The notes beneath the pieces were generated by a model. That model was not told where the DNA came from. It did not search any database and saw nothing but the letters and a program-made list of their open reading frames with translations. This document shows, piece after piece, positions 24,282 to 33,423 of a stretch of DNA of 64,000 bases (the first letter of the stretch is position 1; each line of letters starts with the position of its first letter). Made by a program: the position numbers and the translations under genes. This DNA is from Lachnospiraceae bacterium. Its GTDB lineage: Bacteria; Bacillota; Clostridia; Lachnospirales; Lachnospiraceae. The stretch spans positions 1 through 64,000 of the forward strand of contig CAJTIR010000002.1 of assembly GCA_910576385.1 (NCBI GenBank). The letters run 5' to 3'.

Positions 24282-24500
24282 TTACAATAAGTAATTATTT
24301 TCCCGATTTGCAATCTGTAAACCGACTAATTTATAGGTCGCATATCCGCCCACAACCAAAGGCTCTGTATTGCAAATTTCCAGCTTTCCCTCATCGTCCA
24401 ATTTTCTCATATTCTCAACATGTTCTATAACTACCTGCTTTGTGACCTTATGATAGGTCTTGCTTTTCTCAATCATCATCATGTACATCAACTTTTCCAT
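24282..24500 (-). pseudogene. Internally deleted YciI-like gene
   Basis: The 72-residue frame joins the start of a YciI-like protein (MYMMMIEKSKTY, HVENMRKLDDEGKLEIC) to the typical end of the same family (EPLVVGGYATYKLVGLQIANRENNYL). The middle of about 30 residues, usually with GPF and PGGM, is missing without loss of frame. An AAAAGGAGA site precedes the ATG, so a short protein could still be made, but it lacks the fold core. It lies just before the htrA gene on the same strand and is divergent from a decayed WYL regulator. Confidence 0.75.
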
Positions 24501-24579
24501 ATGATATTCTCCTTTTCATTTTCCTTAAACTTAAATTTAGTGCCATATTGTATTTGGAATATAGATAGATCATCATAGA

Positions 24580-24767
24580 CCGGATTAAAAATATTTGCAG
24601 CAGGCGATGGAGTAATCGACATGGAAATAAATCATGACGCTTTAGCATGGGTTGCTGATTATATCTTACCGTTTGGGAACAATGCCACTGTGTTGGAACC
24701 TGTAGAACTAATAGAACTTATAAAACAAAAAATACTTGAATTACATCAACATTATTGCAAATCATAA
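24580..24767 (+). pseudogene. C-terminal remnant of a WYL-domain regulator
   Basis: On the plus strand, after a stop codon, about 62 codons read GDGVIDMEINHDALAW, then VADYILPFGNNATVLEP, then ELIELIKQKILEL and a stop. This is the C-terminal end of YafY-type transcription factors with a WYL domain. No start codon or DNA-binding domain precedes it. YciI-like genes often lie beside such regulators, and here both are decayed. In the following 250 bases up to glmS I see no recognisable feature. Confidence 0.75.
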
Positions 24768-25020
24768 CTGTAAAAACAAATTTACCCCCTGCAATTGATC
24801 GTAATCTTCTATTACAAAAAGGGCGCCGCAAAATAGCTGATATATACAAAATATGGCATTTAAAACGCAAGAATCCCATCCATATATTGTATATAAGCTG
24901 CATTTTACAACAACCCTTCTTAATGGTATACGATTTTATTATAGCAACAGGAAACATACTGTCTTTGTAATAGCTACCAATCTATCTGTTGTAGGATATT
25001 ACACATTTCCAAGATCAAGC

Positions 25021-26847
25021 TTACTCCACAGTCACAGATTTGGCAAGATTCCTTGGTTTATCCACATCACAGCCCTTGCCAACTGACACATAATAACTAA
25101 AAAGCTGCAGCGGAATAATGGCTAAGGAATTTGTAAACCAACGATTTGTCTGCGGAATATAAATCACATAATCCGCGGCCTTCTCAATCTCTGTATTTCC
25201 AGTATTCGTGACAGCAAGCACAAAAGCGCCTCTGCTGGTAAGCTCCACAATATTACTGATTGTTTTCTTATACAAAGCTTCCTGAGTTACCACGGCTGCA
25301 ACCAGTGTCCCTTCCTCAATCAGAGAAATCGTGCCATGTTTTAACTCGCCTGCCGCATATGCCTCAGAATGGATATAGGAAATCTCCTTTAACTTCAGAG
25401 AACCTTCCATTGAAATTGCATAGTCCAAGCCACGCCCCACAAAAAATACATCTTTTGCAGAGATATAGCGATTGGCAAAATGCTGAATCTTTTCCTTATT
25501 GCTCAAAAGCATCTCAATCTGTTCCGGCAATTTCTGCAAATCTTTGAGATATGAGGCAACCTCAGCATCTGTAATCTCTCCTCGAATCTGGGCAAATTTA
25601 ATGGCCAGCAGATATTCTGCCACTAACTGCGCACTGTATGCCTTGGTGGTAGCCACCGCGATCTCTGGTCCCGCCCAGGTATACATCACCTTGTCAGCTT
25701 CCCTGGCAATGGAACTGCCCACCACATTGACAATTCCCAAAGTTTTAATTCCTCTGTTTTTGGCCTCCCGCAATGCGGCCAGAGAATCCGCGGTCTCTCC
25801 AGACTGGCTGATGATAATCACCAGATCATCCTGCTGCAGGATTGGATTCCGGTAACGAAACTCTGAGGCCAAATCTACCTCCACTGGAATTCTTGCCACC
25901 CCTTCAAACACATATTTGGCAGTTACTCCCGTATGGTACGCAGAACCGCAGGCAACAATATGTATCTTCTTGATCATGCAAATCTCTTCCTCAGACATGC
26001 CAAGCTCCTCAATATCTATCGCGCCATCCTTAATCCTTGGATTCAAGGTATCTCTGACTGTCTGTGGCTGCTCATACATTTCTTTTAACATGAAATGCTC
26101 ATATCCACCTTTTTCTGCAGCATTGATATCCCAATCAATCGTGGTTGATTCCTTTGTAATCTCTTCGCCGTCTACATTATAGAAACCAATATTCTCCTCC
26201 GATAAAACAGCAATCTCCTCATTTTGAATAAAATATACATTGCGGGTATATTTTAAGACTGCCGGCACATCAGAGGCAATTAAGTTCCCATCTTTGCCAT
26301 GACCTACAATCAAAGGACTATCCTTTCGCACCGCATACAAAATTCCTGGATGAGCTTTAAACATAATTCCCAGAGCATAAGAACCCTCCACACGGTGCAT
26401 CACCCTGGTAATCGCCTCAATCGGATCTCCCTTATAATAGTAGTCCAAAAGATGCGCCACTACCTCTGTATCTGTATCTGATACAAACTGATAACCTTTT
26501 CCTTCCAGATGTTTTTTGAGCTTCAGATAATTCTCAATGATACCATTATGTACTACAGCAATGGTTTCCTCCTGATTAAAATGAGGATGGGCATTTTGAT
26601 TGGATGGTGCGCCATGCGTAGCCCATCGAGTATGGCCGATTCCAGCCATACCAGTCATAGTAGCACCGTCATGAGTCTGCTCACTCAGTACTTTCAATCT
26701 CCCGATCGCCTTCTGTACCTTAATATTTTCCCCATCATAAACTGCAATTCCTGCTGAATCATATCCTCTGTATTCCAGCTTTGATAAACCATCCAGCAAA
26801 ATCGGCGCTGCCTGTGATGCTCCAATATAACCTACGATTCCGCACAT
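25021..26847 (-). CDS. glmS: Glutamine-fructose-6-phosphate aminotransferase
   Basis: The 608-residue enzyme makes glucosamine-6-phosphate, the first step to UDP-GlcNAc for peptidoglycan and for the glycans encoded further on. Cys2 in MCGIVGYIG is the N-terminal glutaminase nucleophile; HTRWATHGAPSN and NGIIENY are glutamine-site motifs. Two SIS domains follow (SGETADSLAALREAKNRG, then KLKEISYIHSEAY, and the C-terminal DKPRNLAKSVTVE). No glmS ribozyme precedes it: the upstream LCP gene ends only 14 bases away, and the operon layout links precursor supply to wall-polymer attachment. Confidence 0.97.
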   Translation of the reverse strand: MCGIVGYIGASQAAPILLDGLSKLEYRGYDSAGIAVYDGENIKVQKAIGRLKVLSEQTHDGATMTGMAGIGHTRWATHGAPSNQNAHPHFNQEETIAVVHNGIIENYLKLKKHLEGKGYQFVSDTDTEVVAHLLDYYYKGDPIEAITRVMHRVEGSYALGIMFKAHPGILYAVRKDSPLIVGHGKDGNLIASDVPAVLKYTRNVYFIQNEEIAVLSEENIGFYNVDGEEITKESTTIDWDINAAEKGGYEHFMLKEMYEQPQTVRDTLNPRIKDGAIDIEELGMSEEEICMIKKIHIVACGSAYHTGVTAKYVFEGVARIPVEVDLASEFRYRNPILQQDDLVIIISQSGETADSLAALREAKNRGIKTLGIVNVVGSSIAREADKVMYTWAGPEIAVATTKAYSAQLVAEYLLAIKFAQIRGEITDAEVASYLKDLQKLPEQIEMLLSNKEKIQHFANRYISAKDVFFVGRGLDYAISMEGSLKLKEISYIHSEAYAAGELKHGTISLIEEGTLVAAVVTQEALYKKTISNIVELTSRGAFVLAVTNTGNTEIEKAADYVIYIPQTNRWFTNSLAIIPLQLFSYYVSVGKGCDVDKPRNLAKSVTVE

Positions 26848-26861
26848 ATTCTATCCTCCTG

Positions 26862-27992
26862 TTATTCGCTGCTCTCCCCAGATATGCCAGTCCGGTATTC
26901 AATCTCATCACTGATACTCTGTACACTTTCCGTAACGGTGTAGCTTGTTGTCCCATATAAGAAATCATGAAGCTGCTTTACATTACTTGCCAGATTTGCT
27001 GGAATTACACAATCTACATCCTCTTTCTGATAAGCAATATCCACTACCACATTGCGAAGATCAAACGGAAATCCTGCATTCTCTCCCATTTTATAATTAA
27101 ACGCATCCATAGCCATAGCAATCAGCTCTGTTTTCCCTAGACTGGTCTGAATCTTGGGGAAGACTGCATCAATCAATTTATTGATCGTTGTAACATCAGA
27201 TTTTAATGCTTTTTCTACCATTTTATTCAATACAAGTCTCTGACGTTCCGTCCGCTTAAAATCATCTCCCATAGTGTAACGAATGCGCCCATAGGAAACC
27301 GCTTGCACACCATTTAAAGTAAAACTCTTTGGTTCTGTAAGTTCTGGAAGTGGCTCATAGGTTTTGCCTGTCACCTTGGAAGTCTCAACACAATAATTAT
27401 TTAAGTGCCCTGCTTCCTCTGGTGTCACTTCCACCTCCACACCACCTAAAATATCTATAGCTTCTGCCACTGCACTAAAGTCGAAAGATACATACTCCTG
27501 AATGTCCAAATCTAAATTTGTATTCAACATACGCACTGCCTGCTTAGGTCCACCCACCGCATAGGCTGCATTGGCCTTACTGTAAGCCTCAGTATTATCT
27601 AAATCCGCCATTTTCAAAAATGTATCACGGTACACAGAAACCAAACGAACTTCCTTGGTCTTATTATCAATTCTTGCCACCATAATGACATCTGAATTAC
27701 CACTATTGTAAGTACTGCCATCTCGGTTGTCCAATCCAAATAATGCAAACGTAGTATATCCACCCAAGATATCCTGTGTTTCCTTAGTAAGTTCTACGTT
27801 TTTGACCTCTTTGGCCACAAATGTATTATCTGTAGTAATCTTGTCCATCTTAGAATCTGCCCAAAACCACGCCAAAACACCTCCAAGTATCATCAGCTCT
27901 GCACATACTAAGAAAATTCTTCTTCTAATTTTTTTGGCTTTTTTCACTTTCTTGTTTCCTGTATTCTCAAGCCCATCCTGTTTTCTTGCCAT
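26862..27992 (-). CDS. LytR-CpsA-Psr (LCP) family glycopolymer ligase
   Basis: The 376-residue protein has a basic cytosolic tail, one transmembrane helix (about residues 27-46) and an extracellular LCP domain. LCP enzymes transfer undecaprenyl-linked teichoic acids or capsule to peptidoglycan. Conserved parts are ALFGLDNRDGS, NSDVIMVARID, VSVYRDTF and the RYTMGDDFKRTERQR stretch with the catalytic-site Arg and Asp residues. It starts a two-gene unit with glmS and lies downstream of a divergent-free glycosyltransferase cluster. A close paralogue is at 42388-43458. Confidence 0.93.
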   Translation of the reverse strand: MARKQDGLENTGNKKVKKAKKIRRRIFLVCAELMILGGVLAWFWADSKMDKITTDNTFVAKEVKNVELTKETQDILGGYTTFALFGLDNRDGSTYNSGNSDVIMVARIDNKTKEVRLVSVYRDTFLKMADLDNTEAYSKANAAYAVGGPKQAVRMLNTNLDLDIQEYVSFDFSAVAEAIDILGGVEVEVTPEEAGHLNNYCVETSKVTGKTYEPLPELTEPKSFTLNGVQAVSYGRIRYTMGDDFKRTERQRLVLNKMVEKALKSDVTTINKLIDAVFPKIQTSLGKTELIAMAMDAFNYKMGENAGFPFDLRNVVVDIAYQKEDVDCVIPANLASNVKQLHDFLYGTTSYTVTESVQSISDEIEYRTGISGESSE

Positions 27993-28069
27993 ACCTTCAC
28001 CCTACCCGTTTATTACTAATATATTTTATAAATATTACACACTTATGACTAATATTATAATATTTCTTG

Positions 28070-28855
28070 TCATTTATCAACTATTATTTTCTTCATTTTT
28101 ACAAAAATATCTTTTCTTTTACGATGATGATACAGCACCCTCCTGGAAAAGTGCGCCAAAAACACCAAACGGTTTCGTAACATTTTACCAAAACTATAAT
28201 GCGTCATTGCTGACTGGTTCTTTTCATGTCTGCGATACAACAATAGAGGCATCGGCAAAAAACACGATTTCCCCGCATAATAATCTCCTAATACCCCAAT
28301 CCACTGATCATGCATTTCAATTTGTTCTGGAATTGGCAGAATCACCTCCAACAGCTCCCGACGAAAAGCCATACAACAGCCGATATAACTGTTCTTAACA
28401 ATATTCTTGCATATCCCTGGCTTAGCGCTCCTGAATGCAAAAAAAGATTCCATAAGAATATCTGAGGTGTTCCCATTCGCAAATACCCTGGCATCATGAA
28501 TCACAATGGCTGCTCTTTGCCTCTCAAATGCCTGCAGTACTTGTTCCACTTTTCCTGGCAGCCAGATATCATCCTGATCTGCAAGAAAAATATAGGAGCC
28601 TCTTGTATTTTTGATTGCATGTTCCACATTACGCTTAACCCCCTGCCTGGGCCCCTTTATTACACGGACTTTGGAATTCTTTTTTTGATATTCTCTAAGA
28701 ATCGAAATTGTTTCATCCCTGGAACCATCATCAGAAATCACAAGCTCATCATTCTCTCCCAACTGCTCCAAAATGGAATCCATCTGCTGGCGAAGATACA
28801 TGCCGCCATTGTATGTTGCCATCGCCACAGATACACGGATGTTTTTCTCTAGCAC
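28070..28855 (-). CDS. Family 2 glycosyltransferase, rhamnosyltransferase-like
   Basis: This protein of about 261 residues has a GT-A fold with SVAMATYNGG near its start, the VISDDGSRDET donor site and LADQDDIWLPGK, a motif typical of bacterial rhamnosyl- and related transferases. It lacks membrane helices. I place the start at GTG 28855: GGGGGTGG lies five bases upstream and the start overlaps the stop of the previous gene (GTGCTAG), giving coupling. An ATG at 28870 is the alternative. It ends the cluster of wall-glycan transferases beginning at 33408. Confidence 0.85.
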   Translation of the reverse strand: MLEKNIRVSVAMATYNGGMYLRQQMDSILEQLGENDELVISDDGSRDETISILREYQKKNSKVRVIKGPRQGVKRNVEHAIKNTRGSYIFLADQDDIWLPGKVEQVLQAFERQRAAIVIHDARVFANGNTSDILMESFFAFRSAKPGICKNIVKNSYIGCCMAFRRELLEVILPIPEQIEMHDQWIGVLGDYYAGKSCFLPMPLLLYRRHEKNQSAMTHYSFGKMLRNRLVFLAHFSRRVLYHHRKRKDIFVKMKKIIVDK

Positions 28856-29613
28856 AGCTTCCACCCCCATTTTGTAAAATATTGAAACATTGAGGCCATG
28901 TGAGCTTTTAACAACCTCCAATTCTTGTGAGAACCTCGCTCCCATTTATGAACCACAGAAGTTTTGGGACAATACCACAGACTGCTCTTCGCATTTACCT
29001 GCCTGCAAAGATCCACATCCTCCATATACATAAAATAACGACTGTCAAATCCGCCTAACTCACGAAATAATTCTGTACGAATCACCAAAAAACTGCCCTG
29101 TGCAAATGGCACTCGAAACGGTTTCCTATAATCCATATCCTGCATAGTATGGTATGATTGACGTTTCTTAAAATGAGAAGAAAAAAACATACGGATCGCC
29201 ATATCCAGTACTGTCAGCTCACGTCGGTACACAGCCTGTAGCTGCCCCCTCTCGTCTGTCAATCTGGGGACCACCATACCAGCCCCTGTTTTTTCTAAAA
29301 ATCCCATCAACGTTAAAAAGCTGTCCTCTGTCAAGAGAATATCTGGATTTACAATTGCGTGATATTTAGAATCCAGGTCTTTGAGCACATAATTATGTCC
29401 ACCCCCAAAACCCAAATTCCGGCCTGGCCGAAGATAGTCTACATCCTTATATTCTTTTGCAAGAAAAGACAGTGTATTTTCTTTTGTACTGTTGTCTACA
29501 ATATAAATCTTCTTGGAAATCGTCACTGCGGTATGCTCTAAAATAGAACATACCGCATTTCTCACATCCACTTCATCATTGTAGGCCACGATTGTAATTG
29601 AAATATCTATCAT
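28849..29613 (-). CDS. Family 2 glycosyltransferase, WbbL-like
   Basis: The 254-residue protein has ITIVAYNDEVDV at the start, IYIVDNSTKENT, GRNLGFGGGHN and NPDILL, the signature run of the WbbL/RfbF type that often moves rhamnose. The acceptor region includes FAQGSFLVIRTELF and FMYMEDVDLCRQV. Its start overlaps the stop of the preceding sugar transferase gene by four bases (ATGA), and its end overlaps the next start, so the three are translated as a chain. Sugar specificity cannot be read from sequence. Confidence 0.88.
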   Translation of the reverse strand: MIDISITIVAYNDEVDVRNAVCSILEHTAVTISKKIYIVDNSTKENTLSFLAKEYKDVDYLRPGRNLGFGGGHNYVLKDLDSKYHAIVNPDILLTEDSFLTLMGFLEKTGAGMVVPRLTDERGQLQAVYRRELTVLDMAIRMFFSSHFKKRQSYHTMQDMDYRKPFRVPFAQGSFLVIRTELFRELGGFDSRYFMYMEDVDLCRQVNAKSSLWYCPKTSVVHKWERGSHKNWRLLKAHMASMFQYFTKWGWKLC

Positions 29614-31025
29614 GATGATCCTTTTCCTGTTAGTACCACTCCCACTGTACGGAATAAAATTCTTATGTCCATAGCAAGCGACCAGTTGGATATATACTGA
29701 GTATCTAAAGCGACAATTTCTTCAAAATCCTTAATATCACTCCTGCCGCTTACCTGCCACATACCGGTCAATCCTGGCCGAATACCCAATCTGGCTTTAT
29801 GATGCAGCTCATATTGCTCAAATTCATCCTCCGTGGGAGGTCTTGTCCCCACCATGCTCATATCGCCTTTGAGCACATTCCAAAACTGTGGCAGCTCATC
29901 AATGGAAAATTTACGCATAATTTTTCCCACTGGAAAAATTCTTGGATCCTCCTCCATCTTAAACATTAACCCCTGCATCTCGTTTTGTTCCATCAGCTCC
30001 TTCTTCATATCATCTGCGCCGACAATCATGGTTCGGAATTTATAAAACTTAAATCGCCGGCCATTTTTCCCTATTCGAGTCTGCGCATAAAAAATTGGGC
30101 CTGGTGACTGTAGTTTAATCAAAGGCGCAAAAATAACAAAGGCAAGGCCCATTAAAATCAAACCCACCAGACTGCCTGCAATATCCATACAACGTTTTAA
30201 AAATACTTGCCGATTGGTGGCTATTTTCATACTAGTTGTCAATACTAGATATTTTCCGCAATGCTCTACTAGTTTATTCGGCATCAGACGAGATTCCCGC
30301 ACCAAATTAAAATGCACCGTCAACCCAAGTTCTAGTAATTCATTCGCCAAAGCTTCGCTGCTCTCTCTTGTATTCCCATTGATAAAAATTTCATCCACTA
30401 CATTTAAACGAACATATTCCAGAAAACTATCTGCCGAAGCCACAACAGGCACGCCACAAATCTTCTTTCCTGTCTGATCTTCATCTACTACCACCACGCC
30501 GACGACTTGAAATTCCTTATATCTGTCGTTCTGAAAATCAGAGACACACTGTGTGGCAAAACGTTCTTCTGTCACAACCACTAATCTAGTAAACCGTTTG
30601 CCGCGAATCATACGCTGACGGATATAGATTTTCCATAGACACCGAGCAAAATATTCTACTACAATGGAAACACCCCAGAATACCAAAATGACCTGTCTGG
30701 AATAAATTTCTGCCTGTTTCGTACCCCATAAATAGACTGTGATCGCTGCAAATATAGTACTACAGTGCATAATCACTGCTTTCAACTCCTGAATCCGGTT
30801 TCTTCGCAAAATCCCAGTGTATGCTTCCGTAAGAAATACAACGCAGATATCGATCAGTAAAAGCAATACTGCCAAACGATTATAATATTCACTCATTCCA
30901 GAATGGCTATGGAAGCGTCCCAACTTGGCCAGACAGGACAAATAAAACGTAATTTCTAGACAAAGTACATCTAAAATTAAAAAATCTAGATGCTTTACCC
31001 AGCTCTTTTTTTGCTTTTTGTACAT
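29610..31025 (-). CDS. Polyprenyl-phosphate sugar-1-phosphate transferase (WbaP/CpsE type)
   Basis: The 471-residue membrane protein has four N-terminal helices, a CoA-binding-like Rossmann middle domain (RLVVVTEERFA) and a C-terminal catalytic domain after the hairpin helix KRCMDIAGSLVGL. Catalytic-domain motifs are PIFYAQTRIGKNGR, FKFYKFRTM, DELPQFWNV and GTRPPTEDEFE. It adds the first sugar phosphate to undecaprenyl phosphate. ATG 31025 has GGAG upstream; an earlier in-frame TTG at 31034 is not needed. A second, short enzyme of this class lies at 57272-57904, so two glycans may be started independently. Confidence 0.93.
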   Translation of the reverse strand: MYKKQKKSWVKHLDFLILDVLCLEITFYLSCLAKLGRFHSHSGMSEYYNRLAVLLLLIDICVVFLTEAYTGILRRNRIQELKAVIMHCSTIFAAITVYLWGTKQAEIYSRQVILVFWGVSIVVEYFARCLWKIYIRQRMIRGKRFTRLVVVTEERFATQCVSDFQNDRYKEFQVVGVVVVDEDQTGKKICGVPVVASADSFLEYVRLNVVDEIFINGNTRESSEALANELLELGLTVHFNLVRESRLMPNKLVEHCGKYLVLTTSMKIATNRQVFLKRCMDIAGSLVGLILMGLAFVIFAPLIKLQSPGPIFYAQTRIGKNGRRFKFYKFRTMIVGADDMKKELMEQNEMQGLMFKMEEDPRIFPVGKIMRKFSIDELPQFWNVLKGDMSMVGTRPPTEDEFEQYELHHKARLGIRPGLTGMWQVSGRSDIKDFEEIVALDTQYISNWSLAMDIRILFRTVGVVLTGKGSS

Positions 31026-31171
31026 AATTCTCAAAACTCCATAGTCAAAATTTGTGCGCCAAACACGCTCACCACATCATACAATAGCCTTATTATGCAA
31101 AACAATGGCAATTGTATTAATTATTTCTTAAGATTACACTGCACTCATTGATCCATCAGCACAGCAATCTT

Positions 31172-31378
31172 TTACACTTCACCGGAAGTATGATTCCGTA
31201 TGTACAGCCAGCTTTCTGAGTAATCTTTTCTCTGCTGTTCATCCATCTCACTATATTTTGCAAATGTCAGCTTTGCAGGAATCATCTGCGTTCCGCCGCA
31301 TTTATGGCAAAATATCTCTTTTCTGCGAGATACTGTTGTAATGCTACCACATTTGGGGCATATAAATACTTTCATCAT
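31172..31378 (-). CDS. Small zinc-ribbon protein
   Basis: The 68-residue protein contains CPKCGS and FCHKCGG, 17 residues apart, which form a four-Cys zinc ribbon. The C-terminal half is polar and ends in WLYIRNHT. It is on its own promoter between a sugar transferase gene and a large glycosyltransferase gene. Function is unknown; such proteins are common small genes in Lachnospiraceae. Confidence 0.75.
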   Translation of the reverse strand: MMKVFICPKCGSITTVSRRKEIFCHKCGGTQMIPAKLTFAKYSEMDEQQRKDYSESWLYIRNHTSGEV

Positions 31379-31423
31379 CTGTCTCTTCTCACATCCAACT
31401 CTGTAAATTTTTTGGTTCCCTCT

Positions 31424-31452
31424 ATTGTAGCATTGAATTGGAAAAAGGGCAA
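31424..31452 (-). promoter_or_regulatory. Promoter of the zinc-ribbon gene
   Basis: On the minus strand TTGCCC (31452-31447) and TACAAT (31429-31424) have a 17-base spacer, 46 bases before the start codon. Confidence 0.65.
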
Positions 31453-31536
31453 GTTTTAAAAAACCGCCCCGAAAATTGTCAATTTATTCATTACAGTTTA
31501 CTTATCAGCCGAAATGGAAACAATCACACGATTTGT

Positions 31537-33408
31537 TCAAGGTTTTAAGGCATAATTGCATTTTTTCAGTGAAAAATTAGGATTATAATATGGATCGCCC
31601 TGTTTCAATAAATCAATCCAACGGGAACGAATAAACTCAATCTCTTCCCCAAAACGATGTACCTTCTCTTTTGTATCTTCCTCTCCGCGAGATTTTGACT
31701 CATAATGGTATGCCTCCACAAAAGGATCATATACCACCAGATAGCCCTCCCTACAGACTCTGAGGCAAAAATCCAGATCATTAAAGGCCACCGCAAGCTG
31801 TTCCTCCAGCCCCTGAACCTTCTGATAAACTTCCTTTGATACCATCAGGCAGGCTGCTGTCACAGCGCTGTAATTTAGTTGAATTGCCGCTTTGTGATAA
31901 TAACCTTCCTGTCCACGACGCAGCCCCGGAAACATATTCGCCGCAATCCCATCAATCCCCAGTACAATGCCCGCATGTTGAATTGTATTATCTGGATAAT
32001 AAAGTCTTGCCCCGACTATGCCGACCTCTGGTCTCTGGCAATTCCCCAGCATTTCCTCCAACCAGTTTTTTGTAATAATCTCAATGTCATTGTTAAGCAG
32101 CACGAAAAACTCACCTTTCGCATAGGCAGCGCCAAAATTATTGATTGCCGAATAATTAAAACCATTCTCCCAAACCACCACTTTGATAGGCTGCCCACTG
32201 GGTAAAAATCCTTGACCATAAATGGCTTGCCCGCCGCTTTCTGATTTCTTCAAATAATTCTCCCCAAGCTCTGTACACAATTCCTGATAGTATTGGAAAG
32301 TTTCCGCTTCCTGACTATTATTTTCCACGATAATGACTTCATAATTCTGCCATGAAGATTTCATCAAAGACTCTATACAGCGACGCAAGGTATCTGACTG
32401 ATCCTTATTGGGAATTATAATAGATACCATTGGATTTCCTTTCACTGGATACTGCACCCGATAGAATCCAAAATGCATCAACTGACTGACTTCTCCTAGC
32501 TGACCCACGCGCTCTAGATGTTCCTGCAAGGCACGCTGACCAGCCTCGTAAGCATATGTTTTACTCAAAGGATTGTCTGCGGTAGAATTACTGTGGACAC
32601 GCCAGTGATAGAGAACTTTCGGCACATGCCCAACTCTAACCGCAATTTCGGTACAACGTAAAATAAAATCATAATCCTGAGCCCCTTCAAATTCATCTCG
32701 AAGTCCTCCAGCCTGCTCCACCACCGTGCGCTTAACACAAAAAAAATGGGTGATATAGTTGTTGGAACGCAAAAGATCGGGACTAAAATCTGGTTTAAAA
32801 TGGGGTTTTTTGTGTTCTAATCCATGTCTTGTCTCCTCCACCTGATCTTCATCAGAATAGAGTGCCTCTGTCTGTGGTTCCTGATTCATCTGAGCAACCA
32901 TCTCATACAAGGCATTTGGCGCTAAGAGATCATCATGATCTAATAATCCAATCCACGCTCCCTGTGCCATACTTATGCCCACATTGGTATTTCCTGCAAT
33001 TCCCTGATTCTCTTGCAAGTGACGATAGACAATTCTTGTCTCTGAATATTGCTGACAATAACTCTCCACTGCCTTGGCCACTTGATCGGAAGGCGTAGCA
33101 TCTGCCAGACAAAGCTGCCAATTCCCATAGGACTGTAAACGAACAGAATCGATCATCTGCCGCAGATAATTCTCTGGCGTCTGATAACAGGGAACCACCA
33201 CACTGACCAGTGGACGGTAAACAAATTTCTGCTCCTGTCTTGCCTGACGCGCCAATTCTTCTGCCCCTGCCTTATATTTCTCATACCACGGCGCATAGGG
33301 TACATCTTCTGGCTCTAATTTATCACGCAACCGATTCCAAAAGGCTTTGGGCCCATAATGCTTAAAATATCGAATCCCTTTTTTTATTTTATAAGGTGTA
33401 ATTTTCAT
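31537..33408 (-). CDS. Two-domain family 2 glycosyltransferase
   Basis: The 623-residue protein has two GT2 domains in series. The first starts at VSVVVPCYQTPENYL (about residue 67) and has LLDHDDLLAPNALY; the second starts at MVSIIIPNKDQSD (about 325) and has EVIIVENNSQEAET and FFVLLNNDIEI. The C-terminal part keeps the acceptor blocks AACLMVSKEVYQKV and FNDLDFCLRV. This architecture is typical of enzymes that build rhamnan-like or O-antigen-like polymers with two linkage activities. No membrane helices. It lies 15 bases after the glucosaminidase gene end upstream on the same strand. Confidence 0.9.
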   Translation of the reverse strand: MKITPYKIKKGIRYFKHYGPKAFWNRLRDKLEPEDVPYAPWYEKYKAGAEELARQARQEQKFVYRPLVSVVVPCYQTPENYLRQMIDSVRLQSYGNWQLCLADATPSDQVAKAVESYCQQYSETRIVYRHLQENQGIAGNTNVGISMAQGAWIGLLDHDDLLAPNALYEMVAQMNQEPQTEALYSDEDQVEETRHGLEHKKPHFKPDFSPDLLRSNNYITHFFCVKRTVVEQAGGLRDEFEGAQDYDFILRCTEIAVRVGHVPKVLYHWRVHSNSTADNPLSKTYAYEAGQRALQEHLERVGQLGEVSQLMHFGFYRVQYPVKGNPMVSIIIPNKDQSDTLRRCIESLMKSSWQNYEVIIVENNSQEAETFQYYQELCTELGENYLKKSESGGQAIYGQGFLPSGQPIKVVVWENGFNYSAINNFGAAYAKGEFFVLLNNDIEIITKNWLEEMLGNCQRPEVGIVGARLYYPDNTIQHAGIVLGIDGIAANMFPGLRRGQEGYYHKAAIQLNYSAVTAACLMVSKEVYQKVQGLEEQLAVAFNDLDFCLRVCREGYLVVYDPFVEAYHYESKSRGEEDTKEKVHRFGEEIEFIRSRWIDLLKQGDPYYNPNFSLKKCNYALKP

Positions 33409-33423
33409 ACTTAAAATTCCTTT

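Noticed and set aside
24718-25086. Short open frames on both strands downstream of glmS
   Set aside because: No ribosome binding site, no family match and high AT content. Considered non-coding.
25021-26861. glmS ribozyme upstream of glmS
   Set aside because: Only 14 bases separate glmS from the LCP gene, too short for the ribozyme.
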